Below are positions 1 through 12,517 of a DNA stretch of 64,000 nucleotides, piece after piece. A program made the translations under genes and the position numbers. The stretch lies in the NCBI RefSeq assembly GCF_037893015.1, contig NC_133658.1, forward strand, positions 62,257,636-62,321,635. Reading direction: 5' to 3'. The number at the start of each line of letters is the position of its first letter. Positions within the stretch are counted from its first letter, which is position 1. The notes under the pieces were generated by a model that saw only the letters and a list, made by a program, of their open reading frames with translations, was not told where the DNA came from and did no database searches. The stretch is from Macrotis lagotis (taxonomy: Eukaryota; Chordata; Mammalia; Peramelemorphia; Peramelidae).

Positions 1-2769
1 AAGCACTGTGTTGGGCTTTTAGAGTATTGGCATCTCTTCCCTCACAGCATGGAAGAACCCAGACAGAAAAGACAAAACACTTTTGAGTAAACCCAAGAAA
101 GGGATCCAGAAAACTCAATACAAAGATAAAGGACCATGAGGCCCTTTTAGTTCCTGCATTGCCTACATACTGGTCATTGTACATGCCTGACAAAGGCCAC
201 CAAGCAGGAGACCCTCAAAAGGGGGTCCTTCCTGGAATGAAATTTTCTAGGGATAAGAAGACTCCTAGGTATAGATGTTCCTTTGCCTTATCAAGCAAAA
301 CACAGTTTTGTTTAAAAAAAAAACGAACTCTTTATTGATTATACATTTCAGGCACAGGTACAATGTAGTGTGGCTGTCATATTTAGTTTCTATAGTGATT
401 GTATCAGGTCAATTCAAAAGTAACCAGGCACCTGATTTATCCTCTCTTTCTCTCTGTCAAATAGTATCTACAATCCCAAGTTCTTTGTATCAAAGTATAT
501 AGCATGTCTGTTCAGATGAGCAGCATGCAGGAGCTCAGAACTCAAACTTGTTATTCTAAGATGACAATTCTCAACCAATACAGAAGGGAAATCATGTTAT
601 AGAATTATACATCACAGGCCAAAAACAATTCTGGCCACTGCAGCGACCCTGCAGGTATTAGGCTTTCCAGGCAGAGGTTAGTATTGCATTCCAGAAAAGG
701 TTCTCATCTCCCAAAGTTGGGAGTAGATCTAAGTGTGAAGAATCACATCACTTGGTGTCACCATAAAAAGGACCAACTCAAGGTTGGTTTCTGCCAATGC
801 TGATACTACTGATGCATTGGGAACTAGATTAAGTTGGGCCTGAAAAATCCTTCAAGAGAAACCCTGATGTAGCAAAAAGATCACTGGCTTGGGAGTTCTA
901 GGCTAGGCTCTGCCACTGGCTATCTGTACAGGATGACATGTCTCTGAAAAGAGGGAACCCAATAAGTTGATCTCAGGGCCCCTCCAACTTTAACACTGTA
1001 TAAAATAGGAGACCAGTTCAAGTCCTGCAACACAGAAATGAACTGAGGTTGGTCCTGGTTCTAAAAAACAGGTCCGATTATTCCTACTTCCTCTTCCATT
1101 CTAGTTTAGTAGGGGATTTACCATTTAAACAACAGTCTGGAGCTACTTGCTATAGGGACTAGTGCTTAGAGAATAGAAACACAAAATGGCCTTAATTTGT
1201 ATCCTCCTATGGCTATAAAATTCTAACCACTCAGGAAAATGGATTTAGAAATATCTAGATTATGTGTAATGGGGTGAGAAAAACCTAGTAGAGAGGGTAT
1301 ATGTGTAAGAATTTTGGAAGTATAAAACTGCTTTCTTCTTTCATGTCTTCAAAACAAAGTTAGATGCCAACAAAATAATTAAGCTTCTGTTGCTATCAGA
1401 AAGGTATTTTGCAGACAGCATAAAACATTGGAAAATAGGCCCAATGATGTATTGAGTCTCACTGGAAGGGAGGGGAGGAAGACAAGGGAGCAAATTACCC
1501 CAGGTCACCTTACCTCTCCCAATCCCCCTCCTTCAAGAGATTTCCTCTCCTAAATCAAGCTGGTCTTCCCTCTGTAGTCTAGATGATGCAGTTTCCTGGG
1601 TATGCAATAAGGGGGTTGACTAGTAATGGCACAGGATCACATGTAACTTAGAAAAAAGAAAACTGTATCTCAACATGGGCTTTCTCCCTTCATCCAGTTC
1701 CAATTTAGAATGGAAAAGGAATTTTTAAATTATTACTAAGATAATGAAGCAAATAGCATCTTGAGAATCTATGCCCTGGTAAAGCCAGAACACTTCAGAG
1801 ATCCTTGGGAGGCAAAAGGAGATTTATTTGCCCTTCATTCAGGTAAGCAAACTAGGCTAGGATGTTACAGGAGTCATTAAAGGGAACCCTGGCTGACAAA
1901 ATACAGAAAGGTTTGTGTGGGGGTGGAAGACTGGCTCTCCCAGAAACTATCCCCACAAGATTTACTTTGGGAAATAAGTGAAGCAATCCTCTTCTCAGAA
2001 GGATTCTCCCAAAAGTCAAAGCTGGGATCCCTCTGGAAAAGGGGTTATTTAACCCACCAAAACTTAATAGCTATTCACATCCCTGGTTCTTTCTGATCCT
2101 TTCAGATAAATGCTGCTTCCATGGGCATATTCTAGAGAGAATTCAGTTACATTAAGAACCTACTTCCTTAAAGGAGAAGAGCAGTTCTGGAGGAGGAATT
2201 CCCATTCTGTCCCTTTTAATCCACAAGTGGAGCAGCCTTCCCCAAAGATCTTATCTTCTTCCACACCCAGCGATCAGTTAGTTAAAACCAAAGTAAAATC
2301 ACCAGAGTCCTTCCTGTAAGGCTCTGACAGTTAGGAAGCACAGGAAAATGTGGCCAAGATCTGCCCTCTTGTGGTAAAAATCCTTGACCTCTGGAGGACA
2401 ATATGCAAAGAGAGAAGTCCAACATGGAGATGAAACATGCTGGAATCAGTGAGATATGCTGAAGAGGTTTGTGAGTGCAGTTGAGTACTCTTGAAGGTCC
2501 AGGATCATCCTGACACCCCAAACAAGGTGCGCCCTTTACTCATCCCACTAAATGAAGCGAGCCTCTAAGAAGACAGAAGGAATTTCCCTTCAGAAATTCT
2601 CAGGTGCCAGTTCTTCAGGAAGAGGCAAAGAGCAACTACAGAGATTTTTTTCTTTGTATACATTATTCAGGGAAAATTAAGTAAGATAAAAACAAAATTA
2701 GAGGATGGCTTGGTGGGTTACGTCCTAAACAGTGAACTGGTTAAACTAATTAAAACAATTTAAACTGTT
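1..2769. other. NUTF2 3' flank or distal 3' UTR
   Basis: No coding region is recognised here. The stretch is mostly unique sequence with a MIR-like fragment around 845-985 (tRNA-SINE wording around 'ctctgccactggct'). If the distal poly-A signal at 331-336 is used, this is the long 3' UTR of NUTF2 on the minus strand; otherwise it is intergenic. The young SINE1-type elements common elsewhere are absent. Confidence 0.5.
331..336 (-). promoter_or_regulatory. candidate distal poly-A signal (AATAAA)
   Basis: TTTATT on the plus strand reads AATAAA on the minus strand. It is followed in the minus direction by a T-rich run and 'actgtgttttgc', a plausible GU-rich downstream element. It would give NUTF2 a 3' UTR of about 2.9 kb. 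Confidence 0.35.
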
Positions 2770-3185
2770 AAGAAAATTTTCATGGTTTTATTGTATAATG
2801 AGGCATTGGAACATCTGAACAAATCAAGATCTGGGCTGCACACGCAGCTGCTGCTTTCTCCTTCGTTTCTTTGGGTTACTAGAGCAACTTGTCAGTACAT
2901 TAAAAAAAAAAAGACAACCTTTTGCATTACTTAGTCTTTCTAAGGCATGCGCTGGTACAACACAAACTTCTCCTGTCAGATGCAGCTAGTCTAACGTCCA
3001 AATATCATGCACAACACACTCAAATAGTGGTGCCACTGCCACCACCGCGGTGTCCACCCACCGCGGCCTTGCAGGCTTGTGTATGATTTTTGGAGTGTTT
3101 GGAGGGGCCTGGGGAAAGGAAGTGTGAATAATATCGGGAAGAGGAGAGAGAAGGAAACAGCGTGGGCGCCTGGGGAAGAGGAGGC
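2770..3185 (-). other. NUTF2: NUTF2 3' UTR, proximal form
   Basis: This minus-strand sequence follows directly after the NUTF2 stop codon at 3188-3186. It contains a GC-rich patch at about 3031-3070 (repeated CCGCGGTG units) and ends near an AATAAA signal at 2792-2787. The extent is inferred from the poly-A signal only. Confidence 0.55.
2787..2792 (-). promoter_or_regulatory. NUTF2: candidate proximal poly-A signal (AATAAA) of NUTF2
   Basis: TTTATT on the plus strand gives AATAAA on the minus strand, about 394 bases after the NUTF2 stop. Its downstream GU-rich element is weak by eye. It is the first canonical signal after the stop that I found. Confidence 0.5.
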
Positions 3186-3299
3186 TCAGCCGAAGTTGTG
3201 CAGCGCTAGCCTGAACATGTCATTGGTGCACACCCAAGCATCATTGATGTTCTTTAATAGAAATATCTGGTGGAATCCCATGATGGGGTCTTCATCAGC
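3186..3299 (-). CDS. NUTF2: NUTF2 last coding exon (residues 91-127 and stop)
   Basis: Starts after a CAG acceptor (3302-3300) with [11 protein letters not shown] and ends HNFG followed by TGA at 3188-3186. It carries Asp92 and Asp94 of the Ran-binding face and the final beta strands of the NTF2 fold. Confidence 0.96.
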   Translation of the reverse strand, partial: ADEDPIMGFHQIFLLKNINDAWVCTNDMFRLALHNFG

Positions 3300-6200
3300 C
3301 TGTTGAAGAGAGAGGAAAGACACACCTTTGAACAATGTGCTGAAAGTAATGCAGGGAATCAGAACCAGTCCGTTCTGGGTTTTTAGAACAAACAACACAA
3401 TTATGCCACGCTGCCTTCAGGCAATAGAGAGAGGTAGGTCAGTGGATTTAGAGTCCAAGAAGGTACTCTCACCATGGTCAACACACTTCTACTCTCTGGG
3501 TTTTAGTTTTCAAAGCTGTAAATCATGGGCCTAGGGACCAGATATTTTCTCAGGTCCCATTCTAGCTCTAAATCTAGGATCCTATTAAATAAGAAAATAA
3601 GTAGGCTAAAAGGGGTATATTCCCAATTCTGGTACCCTGAAGCTCTAGATTACTCCTTGGAGAGTCTGGGCCATTTAACACCTGACCTTCTGTTTCCCTG
3701 AGAGCACATTCTCCACTATCAATACTGGTTCAGCCACCCTGGGAGACATGGCTTTCTCTGAGGATTAGAGACAGCTCCTTGGGAGAGCTTTTCATTCATA
3801 TTTAGTTCAGCTGCTGGCTCCAGCTAGAATCACTTAGAAAATATGCACAGATTGTAAATTCCTGCAGGCTGGGATGGGGGAGAAGACCTGAAGTTTACCA
3901 ACCACTGGCTGTGAATCAAAAATAGCCTATTTCCGAGGGCAGCATGGACTATCATTAGATAAAAGGGAACTACACCCCACAGAAAAGCAACACAGCAGCA
4001 TTAGATTAGAAAACAAGAGGCCAGAAGCAGCATGCACTGACTGGGCAGGTCAGGATGTTCCCTTCAGTAGAGCTTCCTTCAACTGTGTCTGGGAAAACAG
4101 GTACCAACTCAACAGACAGGTCTCTGGAGAAAAGGGCAGGGACCGGAAGAGCTTGACCAAAGTTAAGATGAGAATAGCCAGCAACCAGGTCCTTCCTAGC
4201 CCTCTGAAAGGGGTCTACTGGTCCTCTTATTCCCTTCAGGTAACCCAACTAACATGTGTTTCATGGGTATTCCAAGTAATCTTAGTATAAAAGTCAGATA
4301 CTGAAGAGAAGTAGTAGGTTATGGGCACATCCTCTTGGTCCTCTGCCCTGTGCAAGGAAGTATCCAAGTGGCTCTGAGCAGATACCAATAGAAGTCGAAC
4401 CATTCCTTGATTGGGGTTTTTTGGCTTGTTTGTTTGGCCTAGAGATGGAAAGCAGTTCTCTGACCTAAGGGAGGATGGCTCGTCACTGACACCTGATACT
4501 GCAGGTCTGAAGGTTAACAGAGCCTCACCATGCTCAATTAAGGACCTTTTTTAAAGACTACAGTCTGATCTAAGCACAATAAAATGAGAGAAAATCACTG
4601 TAGAAGCTAACCAGGGAGATCTCTTGGGAAACTGAGGGCAAGGGAGACAACTAGGATGAAGGACTTTCAATTTTAGAAGGGACAGAGCAGGGAAGAGCTG
4701 GGCTGGAAAAGGAATTCAAGTCACTGAAAAATGGTCAGAGAACTAGCAAGGTTTATATCAATACATGAAGTACTAAGCCCATCAACGAGATCCCTCATTG
4801 GATGGAAGGGACAGAAAGGATGGAAGCAAGGCCTTGTCTGCTCCTTCACATGTTACCTGCTCAAACTGAGGTGCTCCCAGAGAAGCCAAGTACCAATAAT
4901 CTCACATTGAGGTACTGTTTTTAAGGTTTATAAAGCACTTTCCTCACATTAGTTCTATGAGGTATGGAGTGATTTTATCAGTCCTGCTTTACAGATGAGA
5001 AAACAGACAAAAAGATGTTAAATAACTTGCCCAAAGTCACAGAAGCAGGAAATGAGAGAGACACAAACTTGATCCCAGTCTTCTGACACCAAATCCAATG
5101 CTCTCTGAGCTATGCCCAGGACTGTCTCAGCCAGAGGTGCAATTCTCTCACCCCCAATCTATGTTGACACTTCTACCAAGAGAAGATCCTGTTTGCTCAG
5201 AGATGCTCAAAAGAGTCCACCCTGAGACTGGTTCCTTAGCAGGAACCTTCTCCAAGCACCCACAGGTGGAATTCCACTTGTACTTCTTGGACATTACTTC
5301 TTCAAGAAGGTATTGATTGTTCATTCTGCCTGATTTCACCAAAATAACTATTTTGAAGTGATAGGAAACACCACAGGTACCCCACTAGAACAGGATGGGA
5401 ATATGTGACTAGACAATGGAACTTATCTGAGGAGTAGCTTTCATGTGGAAGATATCAGAATTGCTCTCCCTGGTTCCAGTGGACAAAAGTAAGAACTAAA
5501 GTAGAAATGGCAGAGAGGTCGATTTCAGCTCTAAGTTTTAGGGAAAACCTCCTCACTGTGTGAGCTCTCTAAAACAGGGAGGGGTTGCTCCTAACTAGAG
5601 GTCTCCAAATGAAGGCTGGAGGATCACTGGGGAAGGCCATTGTAAAGGGGGGGTGAAGTATGAGTTAGACTAAAGAGCCAGGAAGGTCCTTTCCAACTGT
5701 GCATTTATAGCTCTGAACAGGACCCTTAACCCTAGATCCCCCTTGCTCAGTGGGGATGTGGGCCTGTTCTTCTTGGGCAGTTATGAAGACAGAGGTGGAA
5801 AGAGGGAGACATGCCCCAGAGCAAGCTTTAGAGAAAGTCTGATAAGAGCCCCCCAAATGGCAGCTGTTCATTCTATGTACCTCTGAAGCAGGAAACAATG
5901 GAGGGCAGGAGACAGAATAACCCTTAAGCCTGTGATCCACAGGCAGCAGCAAGATGTAGTAGAAAGAGCGCTGGACTGGAGTCAGGAGTGACCTGGATTC
6001 GAATCCTGCCTCCGACACTTACTTGCGATGTGACTATGGGCAAGTCACTTAACCTCTCTGAGCCTCAGTTTCTTCATCTGTAAAATGGGGATAACAACAC
6101 CTATAGTACCTACCTCACAGGGTTGTTGTGAAGATCAAATGAGATACTGGTATAAAGTGCCTCAAAGGGTTATATGGCAGCTCTTATTACGCCAAGTTGG

Positions 6201-8340
6201 AATTTCCCCCACTGTGGCCCATAACTGAACATGGAGGTTCCCGTCCACTCACCTTTAGCTGCCCCACCACCATACTGAGTATGCAGCTGTCAGGGGTGGG
6301 CTGGTGGTCCTGAGCTGTGATGCTGTGCTGTATTTTCTGAAATGGAAGGCTCTGAAAGAGAAGGAGAGGTGAACATGAGCCCATGACCAGGAGCAATCAC
6401 CTTGGAGTCCCAAGGCAGACAGAGGAGGGACTCATACTTACAGACAATTTCTCCACAATGGCTGCTTTGCCTTGGAATTGCTGCCCTTCCCATGTAAGGC
6501 AAGATGCATCAATCTGAAAAAATAAAGTTGGAAAAATCTACTATTAGGCTCTAAATGAGTGAGAGTCAAAGCCTCAGGAATGATGACTGAGGAAGCTCCC
6601 CCCCTCCTATGGCTCCTTTAATTTTCCCTCTTCAATGGAATCCCAAAGGAAGGTGAGCTGTACCCCCTGCACTGACACCCTAGCAAAACCCGGAAGGCAG
6701 CCTGAACCTTGCTTCACCCCTGGGTCTTTCCAAACCAGACTTCTAGACAGTCATTCCACCAGACATCCTGACCCTATAACTCAACAAATTCTGAGAATCA
6801 TTTCAAGTCTACACTGCTAATCTTCTTATCTTTCCATTTCACACTTTTCACTGAACCTCTGTCATAAATAACATTCAAACCACTGGAAGACAAAGTTGTC
6901 TTGGGTCTTCTTTTTCTTAAGTTTTTTTTCCCCTAACTTGACCCATGTTTGGAGAGTACTTCAGTATTGAATAAGGAGAGATTCTACACAATTATAAGAG
7001 CCAATGGAAGACAACAGAAATGCTAACTTAATACCACAGTCTACATATGTTTTGTCAACTTAGTTATGATGTATTAAAATAGAATTTTTTAAAATTATAG
7101 ATTTGGAACTTGACAGAACTCTGAGGCTCTCATGCCTTCACCCCTGGGAGAAGTGCCTGGGAAGACATTGTCAGAATAAAGAGGTAAATCCAGTTCTGGT
7201 GGCCACAAATCCAGAGCTCTTTTCATTGTTAAAGCTGTGCTTTGCCAATTCTCCCTGGGTTCTGCTCTATCAATGAAAACCCTGGTTTGACAGCCAGCTA
7301 CTGACATCAAGCCTGAATGTATCTACATCACAGTTAGTTCCCTAAAGACCAACAATAGCAACAGTTCCTCATTTTATAACTAGCAATTAGGTTAGCAGAC
7401 TACCCACAAAAAAGTTCATGCAGCCCATGATGCCCCTGAAGGATATTATTACTAGCATTTCATTTACCCATAAGTTAAAACATTGTTTCCAAGAAAAATG
7501 TATGAAGTTCTTCCTAATCTAGCAGAAAGAATATGCCAAAGCTTTTATGAATTACATAGGTTAAAAGCTCAATAGATGTTAGGACAGAAAGTAAATTCTC
7601 CTCAGACCTTGGAAGCCTCTGAAGGACTGGTAAAGGGGGTGAGTACTTGATGCCAATGATTTGTTCCCTCTTCTTAACCACATAAGAAAAGGAACCTCCT
7701 TGGTGTCCCTTTACATTTCTATAAGAAAAACCTCTCTCTCGATTAATTACTCTGCATGTATTCTAAACTGTGCAATGAAGGGCAGATGAGGTCAGAGAGC
7801 AGATCTTTCAATTCAGATTGTTTCTCCATCAAGTACACAAGTAACTACAATTTTAAAATATGAGAGGCCTTTCAAAAGGAGAAGAGGGAGATTAGGAGGC
7901 TAGAAAAATAGTGTGAAAATATCAAATATGAACAACATTTACAAATACAAACAACATTAATCTCAGAATAGAAAATTTGAAAGGGAGAAAAAGAAAAATC
8001 CCAAGACTTTCTCAAGGTCATAGAAACTTTACTGAGTAAGTGGCAACACCAAGATCTGAACCTGTCTGGGCATCTTGCAGCCTCTGGTAAAACTGATTAA
8101 AATACACTTAACAGTCTGGAACTTGCTTCCAAAGAGCCCCTGGGGTGGGGTGGGGGGTGCCCAATGGCTAATTCCAGAGCAATTCAGCCACCCTCACCCA
8201 AAGGAAACCAACCCCAATTATCCCACTTCCTAAGCACTTACATATATTGCTCCTAATTGGGTTCTGTCATTATCAAATAACTGGTAGTAATGTTGCACAA
8301 AGCTGGATCCAATTTGCTCCCAAATCGGTTTGTCTCCCAT
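3186..8340 (-). CDS. NUTF2: NUTF2, nuclear transport factor 2 (four coding exons, spliced)
   Basis: NTF2 binds Ran-GDP and FxFG nucleoporins and carries Ran-GDP into the nucleus, keeping the Ran gradient that drives nuclear import. The CDS is the join of 8340-8242, 6513-6442, 6351-6253 and 3299-3186 on the minus strand. The exons give 33+24+33+37 codons, all phase 0, a total of 127 residues, the usual family length. Donors are GTAAGT, GTAAGT and GTGAGT; acceptors all end in CAG. The protein begins [13 protein letters not shown] and ends FRLALHNFG. Residues known from human and yeast NTF2 work are present: Trp7 (FxFG binding), Glu42, Asp92 and Asp94 (Ran binding). Against the human protein as I remember it, only I15V, I82L and M102I differ. 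The start is the ATG at 8340, where the family begins. With no frameshift, no stop and normal introns, this is the functional gene rather than a retrocopy. Confidence 0.97.
3423..3595 (+). repeat. MIR-type SINE, diverged
   Basis: Contains the MIR-like run 'agtttt..aagctgtaaatcatgggcctag' and a tail of the 'cattctagctctaaatctaggatcc' type. Old and diverged, with no clear target duplication. Confidence 0.5.
4916..5110 (-). repeat. MIR-type SINE, reverse orientation
   Basis: Shows the reverse MIR core: 'ttacagatgagaaaac', 'cttgcccaaagtcac' and a final 'caatgctct' typical of the tRNA-like head. Confidence 0.75.
5935..6185 (+). repeat. near full-length MIR (THER1-like) SINE
   Basis: Reads in order the tRNA-like head (ctggactggagtcaggag), 'gggcaagtcacttaacctct', 'ctcagtttcttcatctgtaa' and the 'gttgttgtgaagatcaaatg' tail. 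It is the best preserved MIR in the window and ends about 67 bases from a NUTF2 coding exon. Confidence 0.9.
6253..6351 (-). CDS. NUTF2: NUTF2 third coding exon (residues 58-90)
   Basis: 99 bases, 33 codons, read [15 protein letters not shown] to MVVGQLK. Acceptor CTTTCAG, donor GTGAGT. Leu82 replaces the Ile I remember in human. Confidence 0.96.
6352..6441 (-). other. NUTF2: short NUTF2 intron
   Basis: Intron of 90 bases (GTAAGT donor, CAG acceptor) between the second and third coding exons, close to the practical minimum for a mammalian intron. Confidence 0.93.
6442..6513 (-). CDS. NUTF2: NUTF2 second coding exon (residues 34-57)
   Basis: 72 bases, 24 codons, read [19 protein letters not shown] and on to EKLS. 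It carries Glu42, the Ran-interacting residue. Acceptor 'tttattttttcag', donor 'gtaagt'. Confidence 0.96.
6514..8241 (-). other. NUTF2: NUTF2 intron after the first coding exon
   Basis: 1,728-base intron with GTAAGT donor at 8241 and CAG acceptor at 6514. Apart from low-complexity A/T patches I see no gene, no young SINE and no LINE-1. Confidence 0.9.
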
Positions 8341-8353
8341 TCTGGATCTTCAC
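8242..8353 (-). CDS. NUTF2: NUTF2 first coding exon (residues 1-33) with 13 bases of 5' UTR
   Basis: The ATG is at 8340-8338; 99 coding bases give [20 protein letters not shown] to QLGAIY. The acceptor is either 'tttctgctgctag' (exon from 8353, preferred because of its pyrimidine tract) or a CAG 16 bases further upstream. The ATG context is ccagaATGG, with G at +4. Confidence 0.95.
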
Positions 8354-11300
8354 CTAGCAGCAGAAACTGCAAAAGTGTCAAAATAGAGAGAAACATGAGT
8401 ATCAATGGCCAGGCTCAAGAGTATGAAAAGTTCATCACATCTAAATCAGTGCTGCTCTGCCCTCTCCCACAGTCCTCTCTTCATATATTAGATACAGAGC
8501 AGCCTCTGATCAAAAATCCCACTCTAGCTCTAAAATCAAGGAGTTTGGGAACAGAAAAGTCACAGGATGGTCCCCTTGAAAGGCACTGCTACTCAAACAC
8601 ATGATTTTTTACATGAGTATAAATATGCACTCATTGAACATTTGTTGGGGGAATAACCTTTTGGAGGGGGAAGTAGAGGAAAGGTCATACAATCAGAAAA
8701 CATCTGCCTTTGATAGTCTTACAATCCAGGGAGAACCCACTTGCTAGGAAGAGTACTCTGGGGGAAGGCTTCCTAGGATATCCTCATCAGATCTAGGACA
8801 TGGAGGAAACCTGCAAGGGCAGCTTCTACTATTTTGGTTACAGGACTAATTTATCTTATATAGTAATCAGGGTCTTCGATGTTATCCCCAAAGGGACTAA
8901 GGAACTGCATTCAAAGTGAGCCCAACAAATAACTGTGATAAGAAACAACCCTATTCATCCTGCTAGCAGAGGCTCCATGGCCTAGCCTTTAAAAGCCCTG
9001 CTTCGAGAAAGCCTATGTCATTTTTCAGGAAAGGTCAGATCAGAAGGTACTCTGTCCAAGACAATTAGATCTCAAGGTCTTTTCTACCCTCACTTTCACA
9101 TCTCTATAGGAGAACTGACCAACCCGTACCCAGAAAAAGGATCCCTTAGGGAGAAATGAAGAGCTGACAGCCATTATAGGGGAGCCCTATGCTGGCCTAC
9201 TTCACAGTCTATGCTACTCTGAGGCATTTCCCTGTCTAATAGGCTAAAGACTATTCCTTGTAGTTCTCTCTAGAGTAACTTTCTTATCCTGTCATGCCTC
9301 AGTGGCATTATATTAAATGTGTCAATAGACAGTAGAACTGCAACCCTAATAGTCAAAAAAAGACAGAGATCCTTAAGTCCATGCTGAGCCATAGTAATTG
9401 GTTATGCTGCCAGCCAGACATCATGAAGCAAATATAATTGTTCAATCACAAATATAAATAGCTGAGGAGTGGTTAAAAGTCAAATGGGGGTGGGGGGTGG
9501 GAGATTGTTCAGTGGTCTACAATTTCCCAAGCAGCAGGCAGATTGCTTCCCTAAATGGGAGTGAAGATGAAGAGCATCTGTATTTGGCTGGGGATGGGGA
9601 GGAAGAAAAAGTCAGGATACATCCTTTTTAGCATTCGTTTATATTAAATATGATTCTTAGGTGAGAGAACTCTATTTATAAAGCTGACAAATGGAGTCTC
9701 TGAACTTGAAGCTGGGGGAACACAGGGTGGATTTCCTTGCAGTCTGTCTACCTTCCAAAACTTCAGGTGGATTCATTTCAGACCTAGCCAGGAACAAAGG
9801 CCTGGACTAGGGTGAGCCCAGGGTGTTTAGATTAGCCCTGGTCATTCTTGGGTCCCAAGCCCTAGACCCAGCTGCTATATGATATGAACTTTGAATTGTG
9901 TGAGAAGGGATTGGTCTTCCAGTTCCTAAACAAAGAAGGCAGAAATTTTTCCAGCTCACAGGATTTGAGGTTTGCTATTTCTCAATGAACCAGTGACTTC
10001 CAAGAGCACATGTCAGCTTTTGGAATCCCCAAAGACCACCTGGCCTAGAGCTCCCCTCTGTGAAAGCACCAGCAACCATTGGGCAAGTTTCCTCTAAGTG
10101 AGCAAAGTACGGGCAAACCTGATTTTCCCTAATCCTGTGGTGCTGCTTGCTAAAGAGGCCACAGGGGGGAGCTGGCTGCATTCTACAGGGAGGTCGTTCA
10201 CTGCAAACAAACTGGGGAAAGGAACTCAAAGAGATACTCCTTATTTTACAGTGTGGAAACCAAGGCCCAGAGACCTGGTAATAAACAGTAGAGTTCAGAT
10301 TTCAGCTCATATCCTTCAATTCCAGATGACTTTTTCACCAAACCAAGCTTCCAAATCCCTTCCTTCCCAACCCCTGCCCCCTGCCCCTCAAATAGCTAAT
10401 TACTTAGGAGGGCAGTTTTATTTTTAGACAACATAAAAATATTTTACCATGCTGGCTGTTCTAAAAATAGCTTCCATGCTTAGATGACTAACAAATCCAT
10501 GTCTAGGAAGTCTAAAACTAGACACCACTGAATAAGAAATGAAGCAGGATTAGGTAAGTTTTGTTTTAGCTAGCACAAGGTGAGCTCACCCACTGTTGAG
10601 CAAAAAGGAAACGGAGTAAGATTTATTTGGTTGAATCCCATAAGTGACCAAGTTCTCTCTCCATCTCTCCTTTTCCTCTTTGGTCAATTCTACCCATTAA
10701 AGGAAGGATAACCCTTTTAAGTTCATACAAGTTATATTTGGGAGAGACTCTAGGATTTACTGGTTGCAGCTCCACATTTGACACTAGAGCAGGTTGAGGC
10801 CCCAAGAGGCAAAGCCACACTCAAGATTTCACAAGTTATATTTGTAAAGCTCTGCCTTGGGTTCTATGCTAGGTCTCCTATCCCAAGGTTTGTGCTCTTT
10901 CTGCACACAGACTGCTTTTCCTCAACCCTTCCTAGTCTGGACTGGAGAAACTCAAAATGGAGAAGCTCCTCTAAAGTCTGCTTCTACCTCCCATTTCCAG
11001 GGGCTAGAGAAATGCTTATGTCCTTCCCTTTTATAGGCTAATTCCCAGGCACCAAATTTGAGGCTGCAAAATTCCCTGGATACTACTGAATCAGACTAAA
11101 TGGGATGTTTAGTTTTTTTTATTAAAAAAATAATACTACATAGATCATGTTGTTGAAGTTTTCCAAGTCACACCATGCAATTGTAGGGATACATTTCTAT
11201 TGTAATTTGACACCATTGGTCTAATCTATCCACTGAAATCCAAATGAAGGGAGGTCCCCAAAAGATCAACACTGCTGTACCCAGGGCACAGTTCTTCATC

Positions 11301-12358
11301 TCTATAATTAGGTTCCCTCTAATATTTATGAAATGATAAACACAAGCATGTGACTTTCTGAAAGGCATCTATGACACCCATAACTGGCAGCATCTCAAGC
11401 AGAAGGATCACTTTTAAAAGTACAATTAGATAGAAGATGGGGAAAACCCTAAAGCAATCCTTGATCATTTAAAAGAAAATTCACCATCGATAGCACTGTG
11501 TTGTGTGAACTCTTGAGGTGCCAGCCCACATCTGTACTAGAGTTCAGTCAAAGCAACATAGTGGGATGGAGCTGAGAGCACCTGCTACATCACACACCTT
11601 AATGGGGTCTTTTGAAAGTTCACACCAAGGAAATAATCAGACAGTGAAGATCCCAGAGAAAATGATGGATTCCACCAAAATTAGAGAAAAGTATATAAAT
11701 CTAATGGATAACAAAGTTCAGGAACAAATCTATCAGTTACTGTGCCAAGTAATGGGAATGGGATCAGAAGCAAATGGCTTAGTATAAGTGTCCAATCAAA
11801 GCAATTCTTATAAGGTAGAAAATAATCAGTGATTTCGTCAATATAGAATGAAAATTATAGCTTCAAACTATTCTACAATGGCCATTTTTTGTATATGGCC
11901 TAAAATAGTTCTTGAGTAGAACAAGTCTATCACTGATATTTTCGAAGCTCTTGATCTTTACAGAAGCTTCTCTACCTTTTAGAGAAAATAAAGAAAACCC
12001 ATACTTATTTGGACTAAAAGAGCTTCTAAAGCTTCATAGAAGTTTAGCATCTGCTAGCAAAACCTCTTTAGGGATAAGGTATTTGTTACAATCACATATG
12101 AAGAGAAAGAAGGAACGGGCATAATCCAGATGACTGGATAAGTCTGTGCAGACAAAATAAAGACTTTTACCTCTTCCTAATAAAAGTGCAATTATTTCAA
12201 GAAAATAAAAGATTTGGATAAAGAAAAAGATCAACTTCCCAATGAGAAAGATAAGATGAAACCGTCCTTGCTGTTCCTCTTCACAAGGGTTCAGAAAGGA
12301 GTTAGTCTCCCCAGAAAGAAAGCAAAAAGATCAACTTTTCTAGATTGTCAGCAACCTT

Positions 12359-12517
12359 TTTTTTTTTTTTTTTTTAAGGTTTTTGCAAGGCAATGGGGTT
12401 AAGTGGCTTGCCCAAGGCTACACAGCTAGGTCATTATTAAGTGTCTGAGACTGGATTTGAACCCAGGCACTCCTGACTCCAGGGCCGGTGCTTTATCCAC
12501 TGCGCCACCTAGCCGCC
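12359..12517 (-). repeat. SINE1/WSINE-type marsupial SINE, reverse
   Basis: T-tail, then the reverse SINE body down to the head 'ccacctagccgccc'. Flanked by the duplication 'agcaacctt' at 12350 and 12519, so this is a clean insertion. Confidence 0.93.

Larger units (their letters stand above)
3300..6252 (-). other. NUTF2: NUTF2 intron before the last exon
   Basis: Intron of 2,953 bases with GTGAGT donor (6252) and CAG acceptor (3300). It holds three MIR-type copies (about 3423-3595, 4916-5110, 5935-6185) and no coding sequence that I recognise. Confidence 0.9.

Noticed and set aside
12214-12402. Small frames ending in poly-Phe or poly-Lys
   Set aside because: They run into SINE A/T tails and have no independent support.
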